From contig JAIRZX010000630.1 of NCBI GenBank assembly GCA_031267005.1, positions 1 through 11,991 of the forward strand: 11,991 nt of DNA, given 5' to 3'. A program made the translations under genes and the position numbers. The DNA comes from Deltaproteobacteria bacterium (GTDB taxonomy: Bacteria > Desulfobacterota > Desulfarculia > Adiutricales > Adiutricaceae). Positions 6,284-11,991 of the stretch are shown here, in pieces (positions within the stretch are counted from its first letter, which is position 1; each line of letters begins with the position of its first letter). The notes below the pieces were generated by a model, which saw nothing but the letters and a program-made list of their open reading frames with translations, was not told the origin of the DNA and did no database searches.

Positions 6284-8152
6284 ATGGATTACGAAACCTT
6301 CTTCAGCCTCCGGGAAAGACCCTTCAAGTCGTCCTTGAGCCCGAGGTTCCTCTTCAAGGGCCCGGCCTTCCGGAAAATGGCCGAGCTTCTCGCCGGAAAG
6401 GGGCCGCCCCCCGGGCTCATCTCCCTCACTGGCGAGAGGGGCTCCGGCAAGACGGCGCTCCTGTCCAGCCTGGCGCCCCCGCTCCTCCCGGCCTCGGTGA
6501 GGGTGATGACGGTACTGAGGGGCGCCGCGACCCTTTCCGGGATACTCTCGGAAGCCTTGAACGCGCTTGGCTTAAAGGACCGGCTCCCCCCGGGCGCCCC
6601 AGAGGAGACGCTCCTGGGCTTCTTCCAGAACGCCGTCTCGGAACTGGCCGACTCCGGGGCCCTGTGCGTGCTCGCTGTGGACGACGCCCAGCTCCTCGGC
6701 CGGGATACCTTGTGCGATCTGCCCGCCCTTATGAGCATAGAGCCGTCCTGGAAGGGCAAGACGTCGCTTATCCTGTGCGGGACCCCCGAGCCGGGCTTCC
6801 CCGGCAGCCTCCCGCCGGGCGCGGCAGAGCTCGAGGCGGCGCCCTTCACCCTCGCCGAAACCGCCGAGTACCTGTCCTTCAGGCTCAAGGCGGCGGGCGC
6901 CAAGCGAGAGCTCTTCACCTCACAGGCCGTCTCGGCGCTCCACGCCTGGTCCAGGGGGATTCCGGGCGAACTGAACCCCGCGGCCGAGAGGTCGCTCATG
7001 ACCGCCTGGTCCCAGGGCAAGAAGGAGATAACCCCGGCCCACGTGGCCCGGGCGGCCGGCGGGCTCTCGGGGCCGCCCCCCGTGGCCGAGGAGGCGGCGG
7101 GGCTGGCCGCGGGCGGCGTGAGGCCCCGCCGCCCCCCCGGACCGCCCCGCGGGAAGGCGAGGATAGCCGCGGCCGCGGCGGCCGCCGCGCTAATGGTCTC
7201 CGGCTGGTTCCTGCTACGCCCGGACATGGCTGGCACGGGGCTCCCGCGCGGCGCCCCGGACCCGGCCGGGGAAACCGCTGCCCCCGCGCTTACGGGCAGG
7301 ATCTCGGTGGAGGAGGCAGGGTACCTGCCCGCTTACGCGGACCTCGAGGACGCCCTCCCCCCCGCCCCGAGCGTCACCCCCGCCGCCCCGGCCGATCTTA
7401 AGGGGGACCCGGATCTGGCCCTGCCCTCCCCTCCCCCCGCGCTCCTCTCGCTCCCCAGGAACTCCCTGGTGCTGGTGGTGGACGGGAGCCTGAACATGGC
7501 CAGGCTCTGGCAGGGGAGCATCAAGGGGCCGGGGCTCAAAGCCGAGATAAGCCCGCCGGACATAAAGCGGCCCGGGCTCTACCTGGTGGGGAGGCCCCAG
7601 AGCCGGACGCCCCTCATCTTCCAGTACCCGCCCGCCCGGGAGATCCCCAAGGACGCCGGAATCAGGCTGTGGAGGCAGGTGGAGCCCCACCTGCCCCAGG
7701 ACATACTCCCCCTCATGGCCGGGGACGGGCCGGACCTGAGGCGCTCCATCCCCCAGGATCTTGGCAAGGCCCTCAGGGAGCGCCTCAAGCGCTGGACCCA
7801 GGCCCAGGAGTACAAGCTCGCCGACAACATGGCGGCGCTGTACGCTGAACGCTTCAGGTTCTTCGAGCCGGGGAGCCCGGACCGCACCATAGGCCGCGAG
7901 CAGTTCAGGGCGGCGCTGGCCTCCGAACTCCGCACCTCGGGCGACGTCAAGCTCACGGCATCGGAGCCCCTGATCCTGCTGGACCCGCGCGACCACGGCC
8001 GCGCCTGGGCGGTCTTCAGCCTCAAGTACGACTCGAGGCTCCGCCACGACCTGGGCCAGAGGACCCTCATTTTCGAAAAGCCCCGGCTGGGCGGCGACTG
8101 GCTCATAACGGCCGAGCTGTGGATAAAGGAGCCGGCCCTGGCCGGGGACTGA
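6284..8152 (+). CDS. ExeA-like AAA ATPase, membrane protein with C-terminal NTF2-like (Cds6-type) domain
   Basis: The 622-residue protein starts MDYETFFSLRERPF, the usual opening of ExeA/GspA-type ATPases. Walker A is GERGSGKT (50-57) and Walker B is VLAVDDAQ (129-136). The helical lid at about 210-257 ends in the ITPAHVARA pattern. One membrane helix (about 292-311) follows a basic, proline-rich linker, so the ATPase should be cytoplasmic and the rest periplasmic. Residues ~395-440 may be a small beta-rich domain I cannot name. Residues ~501-617 resemble the NTF2/SnoaL-like domain at the end of Cds6-type L,D-transpeptidases (LKRWTQAQEY, YAERFRFF, VFSLKYDS, DWLITAELW). Aeromonas ExeA instead has a peptidoglycan-binding domain there. 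Two ATPase positions look changed: Asp134 for the usual Glu, and Gly228 where GIPR normally supplies an arginine. GAGGG (6267-6271) is the likely ribosome site. A role in envelope assembly is inferred. Confidence 0.85.
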   Translation: MDYETFFSLRERPFKSSLSPRFLFKGPAFRKMAELLAGKGPPPGLISLTGERGSGKTALLSSLAPPLLPASVRVMTVLRGAATLSGILSEALNALGLKDRLPPGAPEETLLGFFQNAVSELADSGALCVLAVDDAQLLGRDTLCDLPALMSIEPSWKGKTSLILCGTPEPGFPGSLPPGAAELEAAPFTLAETAEYLSFRLKAAGAKRELFTSQAVSALHAWSRGIPGELNPAAERSLMTAWSQGKKEITPAHVARAAGGLSGPPPVAEEAAGLAAGGVRPRRPPGPPRGKARIAAAAAAAALMVSGWFLLRPDMAGTGLPRGAPDPAGETAAPALTGRISVEEAGYLPAYADLEDALPPAPSVTPAAPADLKGDPDLALPSPPPALLSLPRNSLVLVVDGSLNMARLWQGSIKGPGLKAEISPPDIKRPGLYLVGRPQSRTPLIFQYPPAREIPKDAGIRLWRQVEPHLPQDILPLMAGDGPDLRRSIPQDLGKALRERLKRWTQAQEYKLADNMAALYAERFRFFEPGSPDRTIGREQFRAALASELRTSGDVKLTASEPLILLDPRDHGRAWAVFSLKYDSRLRHDLGQRTLIFEKPRLGGDWLITAELWIKEPALAGD

Positions 8153-8157
8153 CGGCG

Positions 8158-9432
8158 GTGGACGCGGCGGCGACGGGGGAAAAGTCCAGCCTGAGGCCTA
8201 TCCTCACCAGCCTCTCCATGGGCTTCACCGCAGGGGCCCCCTTCATCGTGGTGGTGACCCTGGTCCAGGCCTGGCTCCGGGACGGGGGCACCCCCGTCGC
8301 GGTCATAGGCCTCTTCGCCATGGCGAGGATCCCCTACAGCCTGAAGTTCCTCTGGGCGCCTTTTTTGGACTGCACGGCCCCCTTCGGTTTCCGCAGGAAA
8401 GGATGGCTCCTCATAAGCCAGGCCTCCCTCGCCCTGGGACTCCTGTCCTTCGCGACCGAGGGCACGGCAGCCGGCGTCGCCGGGGGAGCCGGGCTGGGGG
8501 CGGCCGCGCTCTCCACGCTGTGGGTGAGCTTCAGCTCCGCCACCCAGGACATCGCGGTGGACGCCTACCGCCGCGAGGATCTCCCGACCGAAAAGCTCCT
8601 GGCAGACGGCTCCACCGCCTACCAGTGGGGCTACCGCCTGGGCATGGTGGCGCTCTCCGGCGGGGGGCTCATCGCGGCGGACGCCTGGGGATGGGAAACG
8701 GTCTTCCGGCTCTCGGCCGGGGCGGTGCTCCTGGGGCCCATAACGCTCTTGTGGAGCCCGGAGCCCCCCGCCTCCGAGTCCAGGCCGAGGAGCCTGGCGG
8801 ACAGCGTCAAGGGCCCCGTCCTGGACTTCCTCGCGAGGGACCGGGCGCTTCTCCTCATGTCCTTCGTGCTGCTCTACCGCCTTGGCGAGCAGCTTATCGC
8901 GTCCCTGAACACGGTCTTTTTCATGGACGCGGGCTACACGAAGACCGAAATAGGCATCGTGGTCAAGGCCTTCGGCCTCACCGCGACACTGGCCGGGGTG
9001 TCCATCGCGAACGCTGTGTCGCGCAAGTACGGCAACATGAAGGCTCTGTGGATCTTCGGGTGGCTCCAGCCGGTGAACATGGCCGCCCTTACCGCGTTGT
9101 GGATCCTCCCGGCGCGCCTCCATTACCTTGCCTTCTTCGTCGCCCTGGACCACGTGATAGTCGGCGGCGCCGGGCTGGCCTTCACCGTCTTTTTAAGCGC
9201 CCAGACGCGGCTGGACTACACCGCCACCCAGTACGCGATACTGACCAGCGTCATGGCCCTGCCCGCCAATTTCCTGGCCAGCCCCTCCGGCTGGCTGGTG
9301 ACCGTCCTGGGCTGGCCGGGCTTCTACCTGCTGGGCGCCGTCCTCGCCCTGCCCGGGATGATGCTCCTGCGCTCGCTCCGCCGCGGGGGCGCCGCGGCGG
9401 GCCCGACGTACTCGCCGCGGGCGGGCCCCTGA
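8158..9432 (+). CDS. AmpG/PAT-family MFS transporter
   Basis: Starting at GTG 8158, the 424-residue protein is a multi-pass major facilitator. It has the AmpG/acetyl-CoA transporter hallmarks: LKFLWAPFLD (62-71) and ATQDIAVDAYRRE (128-140), with basic FRRKGW between the first helices and QASLA after it. AmpG proteins import anhydro-muropeptides into the cytoplasm for peptidoglycan recycling; family members can carry other substrates, so the exact cargo is unproven. The frame could begin at GTG 8119, inside the upstream gene, but the start at 8158 lies 5 bp after the preceding stop with GGGGA about 10 bases upstream, typical of coupled translation. Co-transcription with the ExeA-like gene suggests a shared cell-wall role. 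Confidence 0.87.
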   Translation: MDAAATGEKSSLRPILTSLSMGFTAGAPFIVVVTLVQAWLRDGGTPVAVIGLFAMARIPYSLKFLWAPFLDCTAPFGFRRKGWLLISQASLALGLLSFATEGTAAGVAGGAGLGAAALSTLWVSFSSATQDIAVDAYRREDLPTEKLLADGSTAYQWGYRLGMVALSGGGLIAADAWGWETVFRLSAGAVLLGPITLLWSPEPPASESRPRSLADSVKGPVLDFLARDRALLLMSFVLLYRLGEQLIASLNTVFFMDAGYTKTEIGIVVKAFGLTATLAGVSIANAVSRKYGNMKALWIFGWLQPVNMAALTALWILPARLHYLAFFVALDHVIVGGAGLAFTVFLSAQTRLDYTATQYAILTSVMALPANFLASPSGWLVTVLGWPGFYLLGAVLALPGMMLLRSLRRGGAAAGPTYSPRAGP

Positions 9433-9475
9433 TACGCCGCCCTTCCGGCGCCGCCCCGCCCCCCGGCCGGGCCGT

Positions 9476-9489
9476 CCCCGGTCCCGGGG
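9476..9489 (+). terminator. GC-rich stem-loop after the AmpG-like gene
   Basis: CCCCGG-TC-CCGGGG begins about 44 bases after the stop. It is a compact dyad without a T-run, so it is only a possible terminator. Confidence 0.3.
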
Positions 9490-9507
9490 CCGTCCTTGCC
9501 AGGCGGG

Positions 9508-9540
9508 GCGTAATGCCAAGCGCCTGGCTTATCATTACGC
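9508..9540. promoter_or_regulatory. Long imperfect hairpin in the AmpG-YhhQ spacer
   Basis: GCGTAATG (9508-9515) pairs perfectly with CATTACGC (9533-9540). After a two-base mismatch, AAGC (9518-9521) pairs with GCTT (9527-9530) around a five-base loop. It could be the operon terminator or an RNA or DNA control element for the transporter downstream. Confidence 0.55.
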
Positions 9541-9541
9541 T

Positions 9542-9593
9542 GCGGCAAGCCGACCGGCCGGGATTAGCCTGGCGCCGCGGCAAGCCGACCGGC
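9542..9593. repeat. Direct repeat of 17 bp at 35-bp spacing
   Basis: GCGGCAAGCCGACCGGC occurs exactly at 9542-9558 and at 9577-9593, immediately after the 9508-9540 hairpin. The spacing is about three and a third helical turns. Confidence 0.75.
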
Positions 9594-9623
9594 AACACCG
9601 GCCCGGCGCAACTCTAAAGAGGG

Positions 9624-9655
9624 GACCGGCACTTCACTCAGGGACGGCGCCGGTC
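9624..9655. promoter_or_regulatory. Stem-loop upstream of the YhhQ-family gene
   Basis: GACCGGC (9624-9630) and GCCGGTC (9649-9655) form a perfect 7-bp stem with an 18-base loop. Outer GGG and CCC bases could extend it past a short GAA bulge. It lies about 130 bases before the start codon. Its role is unknown; it does not match a preQ1 riboswitch that I can recognise. Confidence 0.4.
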
Positions 9656-9744
9656 GAATCCCCCTTTCCTGGGACCGCTTTCCCGAAACCGCTCCCGCCG
9701 CCCCCAGCCCTTTACACGGCCCGGGGCGGACTGGGCTTCCTCCC

Positions 9745-9783
9745 GCAAAGGCACCCGAAACATCTCCAGCAAAGGCACCCGAA
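9745..9783 (+). repeat. 15-bp tandem duplication of the ribosome-site region
   Basis: GCAAAGGCACCCGAA occurs at 9745-9759 and 9769-9783, 24 bp apart. The second copy puts AAAGG ten bases before the ATG at 9786 and so probably supplies the ribosome-binding site; the first copy is a second, apparently unused one. Confidence 0.7.
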
Positions 9784-9785
9784 CC

Positions 9786-10535
9786 ATGGCCGACCCGTCC
9801 TCCAAGCCCGACTCCCCCGCCCGGGGCGCCTCCTTCCGCCTTGAAACGGCGGCGGGGCTGTGCTCCGGGCTCCTCATAGTCTCCAACCTAGCCTCCACCC
9901 GCATGGTCGAGCTCGGGCCCTTCTCCTTCGACGGCGGGACCTTGGTCTTCCCGCTCACGTACGTCCTGGGCGACCTCATGACCGAGGTTTACGGCTACGC
10001 CCGTTCCAGGGCGGTCATCTGGACGGCGTTCCTGTGCCTGGGGCTGGCGTTCCTGTGCCTCCACCTGGTGTCCCTCCTTCCCGCCCCGGAGGGCTGGGAG
10101 GGCGCGGAAGCCTGGAACTCCATCCTGGGGCTCTCCCCGAGGATCGCCTTGGGGAGCCTGGCCGCCTTCCTCGCGGGGAGCCTGGTCAACGCCGCCGTGC
10201 TATCGAAGATGAAGACCCGAAACCCCGGCGGCCCTCCAGCCTGGCGCTTCGTGGCCTCCACCCTGGCGGGCGAGGCCGTGGACACCCTGGCCTTCGCGGC
10301 GGTGGCTTTCCTGGGCGTCATAAGCGGAACCCTCTGGCTAGAACTGGCCGTCTCGAACTTCGTCTACAAAACCGGCTTCGAGATAGTCCTGCTCCCGCTC
10401 ACGCTTCTGTTGGCCCGCAGGCTGAAAAAAGCGGAAGGCGCCGACCCCGTAGACGAGGGAGTCTCCCTGTCTCCCTTCCCCTGGTCCTTCAGAAGGAGGG
10501 GCGGCGGCGAAAACGGCGGCGGGGCCGTCGGCTGA
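9786..10535 (+). CDS. yhhQ: Queuosine precursor transporter, YhhQ family
   Basis: The 249-residue membrane protein matches the YhhQ/Vut_1 family (PF02592), which imports queuine or its precursors preQ0/preQ1 for tRNA wobble modification. Visible family features are FDGGTLVFPLTYVLGDLMTE at residues 48-67 followed by VYGY, an AAFLAGSLVNAAVLSKMK stretch (126-143), WRFVASTLAGEAVDTLAF (153-170) with its conserved Glu and Asp, and NFVYKTGFE near 191-199. Six or seven membrane helices are expected. The family core ends at about residue 213; the last 36 residues are an extra Gly/Arg-rich tail. The start is ATG 9786, preceded by AAAGG at 9771-9775. No queuosine synthesis gene is nearby, which fits a salvage role, but the wider genome is unseen. 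Confidence 0.9.
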   Translation: MADPSSKPDSPARGASFRLETAAGLCSGLLIVSNLASTRMVELGPFSFDGGTLVFPLTYVLGDLMTEVYGYARSRAVIWTAFLCLGLAFLCLHLVSLLPAPEGWEGAEAWNSILGLSPRIALGSLAAFLAGSLVNAAVLSKMKTRNPGGPPAWRFVASTLAGEAVDTLAFAAVAFLGVISGTLWLELAVSNFVYKTGFEIVLLPLTLLLARRLKKAEGADPVDEGVSLSPFPWSFRRRGGGENGGGAVG

Positions 10536-10594
10536 AAAACGCTGGCGGGGGGAACAAACTTTCGCTCCCGAGGCCGGCCGGAAGCGAGGCTCCG

Positions 10595-11130
10595 CCCGCC
10601 GATACAGCGCGAGGTTACGGCGGGGGATGCGCGATTTAACTCCTTCTGGACTAGGGCGAGATCTTTTCCCGAATCCATAATAGACGGAGCGGACGAGAGT
10701 CTGCGCGTCGCGCGGGTTCCGATTCCGGAAAGCCTCAGCGCGCTGGCGGTCTCCTTGAACTTCTGCCGCGCGCGCCCCTGTCCGGCGCCTTGGCGCGGCT
10801 TCCACCGGCGGGGAACAGGGGCCCGCCGGCGGCCGCCACGGGGCGGCTCCTCTTGCTGGCCCGGAGCCCGCCGCGGGCGGAATCGTTTACGGGCGACGGG
10901 CGGATCTTCCCGGTCTTCCCTTCGGTTACGCGGATCCCGCCCTTGATTCGGCCGAAGGAAGCGCGGGCGTCGCTTGACCGGAGCGAGGGGAGCCAGGAGA
11001 TCCGCAAGGCGGCGATCTCCGCCTGGGCGAAGACCGCGGCGTTTCGAGCTCCGTTCTTCCCGTCCCCGAGCCTCTGCCTGAAGGCGGCTGCCAGGGCCCT
11101 ATCCCTGATGGGGCCGGTCCCAGGCGCGGC
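10595..11130 (-). pseudogene. Decayed tyrosine recombinase (phage-type integrase), frameshifted, catalytic residues lost
   Basis: On the minus strand, the frame from 11130 to the TGA at 10735-10737 reads PIRDRALAAAF, then RNAAVFAQAEIAALRIS, SLRSSD, IRVTEGKTGKIRPSPVNDSA and GGPLFP. This is the first half of an integrase catalytic domain, with the catalytic Arg in LRIS (11002-11004) and Lys in EGKTGK (10906-10923). The second half continues in another frame: RQKFKETASALRLSGIGT, then RATRRL, GKDLALVQKELNRASPAVTS and RCIG. Intact relatives typically have GTHSLRKT, LNHxSPAVT and RYIG. Here the first His is Arg (10712-10714), the second His is Arg (10631-10633) and the nucleophilic Tyr is Cys (TGT, 10604-10606). 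A frameshift near 10780-10815 joins the parts. The protein cannot be active. The family in mind is the short integrase lacking a long N-terminal arm-binding domain. It is convergent with the YhhQ gene. Confidence 0.8.
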
Positions 11131-11133
11131 TCA

Positions 11134-11991
11134 ACGCCCCCCCGCGCCCTCCGCCGAAATGTTCGGACGGGGCCGTAAACGGGCTTTGACGCAAACGCGC
11201 GCTCCCCTCCCTGCGGGAAAGCGCCGCGGGGGACTCGCGTCCCCGGAAAACCGCCGACACCGCCAAAGCTTTTTTTTGCTTGGAGGGCCGGTTGCCGCCG
11301 GGGCCGGAACGAAACGCCCGTAAACAGCCGTAAAGTTCGTCCGTAAGTTGCCGGGGCTCCCGTTCGGGAGTTGGCTCGAACTGTCATTGGAAAAGGTGCC
11401 CGCCGACTGGAGCTGACGGGCGAAGAGGCGCGCGGGCGGGATCGCCCGCAGCAGCGCACCGCAACGCAAAAACTCCCAGCGTCCCCCGGGACCGCCTCGT
11501 GTTCCTCCGGGAGCAAGCCCGCCGCCGGGGAGCTTCTCAGTGCGCCGCCAAAGGCATTCGCCGAAGGCCAACTCCAGAAGCCCTCCCCATTCCCCGGGCG
11601 ACCGACTCCATCCCCTTCAGTCCGCAGGGTATCCCGGAGCCGCCCCCTCCCCGGCAGGGCCCAAAGCCGCCAGGCTTCTTTGGGACGCCCGCCCTTGCCG
11701 CCGCGGCGGCAAACCGGCGCCGTCGGCATCCGGGGAGGGGCACGGCCCCCATTCGCCGGCTCCCCCTCCGAAAGGCTTCCCGGTCCCAGCCTTTCGGCTT
11801 TACCCCAGTCGGCGGGAGTGGCGGCGAGCCGCGCCGCCGGAATCGCGGCCCGGCGGAATTCAAAGGCTGCCTGCAATAACGGCGAGTCCCTCCGGAAGGG
11901 GGGCTTGCCTACCCCAAGCCGTCCCCGGAGGGGGGCGGGGGGGTTACGCATGTCCCGTCCTTAAACTTCAAGGCCGTCTCGCTCCCGTTCC
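11134..11991. other. GC-rich right end, no gene identified; small hairpins
   Basis: No frame on either strand gives a recognisable protein; the long open frames are Arg/Pro/Gly-rich and lack domain patterns. Small perfect dyads are GGGGAC-TCGC-GTCCCC (11229-11244), CTCCCG-TT-CGGGAG (11357-11370) and GCGGGCG-GGAT-CGCCCGC (11432-11449). A T8 run lies at about 11270-11277. CCGTAAR occurs three times between about 11318 and 11347 and once near 11173. Given the adjacent decayed integrase, this may be older decayed DNA. Confidence 0.4.

Noticed and set aside
7579..9153. A 524-codon minus-strand open frame.
   Set aside because: It is the shadow of the ExeA-like and AmpG-like genes, whose family motifs are clear on the plus strand.
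9641..9665. GGTCGAATCCCC looks like a tRNA T-loop.
   Set aside because: One T of the GTTCGAAT loop is missing, the five T-stem pairs do not form, and no acceptor or anticodon stems fit around it.
10712..10725. GGTTCCGATTCC resembles a tRNA T-loop.
   Set aside because: It has an extra C in the loop and lies inside the integrase pseudogene, encoding its IGTR segment on the minus strand.
11140..11571. Minus-strand frame containing NLRTNFTAVYGRF, reminiscent of a DUF1501-like segment.
   Set aside because: The likeness covers only a few residues, third-position GC is lower than in real genes here, and no flanking motif supports it.
10926..11951. A 341-codon minus-strand open frame.
   Set aside because: Its right part has no recognisable domain, and its left part overlaps the integrase remnant in a different frame. 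High GC alone produces such long frames.

Overview
The window is very GC-rich (about 70 percent by eye) except for one sharply bounded island of about 590 bp that a hand count puts near 22 percent GC. The gene set suggests a Gram-negative bacterium: an AmpG-type permease, an ExeA-like inner-membrane ATPase with a Cds6-type NTF2-fold domain, a LytR_C-domain protein and a SPASM radical SAM protein. This mix, together with remains of a short integrase of a type common in sulfate reducers, leads me to suspect a Desulfobacterota (deltaproteobacterial) lineage. That placement is inference. Only about 61 percent of the window looks coding, which is low, and at least one gene is decayed.

Left part (1-2739). 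The end of a protein with a C-terminal LytR_C domain runs in from outside the window. A GC-rich spacer with about seven 23-bp tandem repeats follows. Then come a radical SAM/SPASM protein carrying an unusual 60-residue Ala/Gly/Arg/Pro insertion, and a small minus-strand membrane protein of unknown function.

Middle (2740-6283). A minus-strand TPR protein has four exact 42-residue repeats. Upstream of it lies a 1.9-kb divergent intergenic region. This region holds the AT island, a cluster of inverted repeats on its right edge, purine-rich degenerate repeats, and a convincing sigma70-type promoter overlapping an 11-bp stem-loop.

Right part (6284-10535). That promoter should drive an ExeA-like AAA ATPase with a periplasmic NTF2-like domain, followed 5 bp later by an AmpG/PAT-family transporter. 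The pair is probably an operon concerned with the cell wall. After a structured spacer comes a queuosine-precursor transporter of the YhhQ family.

Right end (10536-11991). No intact gene is visible. Reading the minus strand across a frameshift shows a decayed tyrosine recombinase. Its two catalytic histidines and its nucleophilic tyrosine have been replaced by Arg, Arg and Cys, each explicable by one A-to-G change. The rest of the right end, 11134-11991, contains only small hairpins and nothing I can identify.
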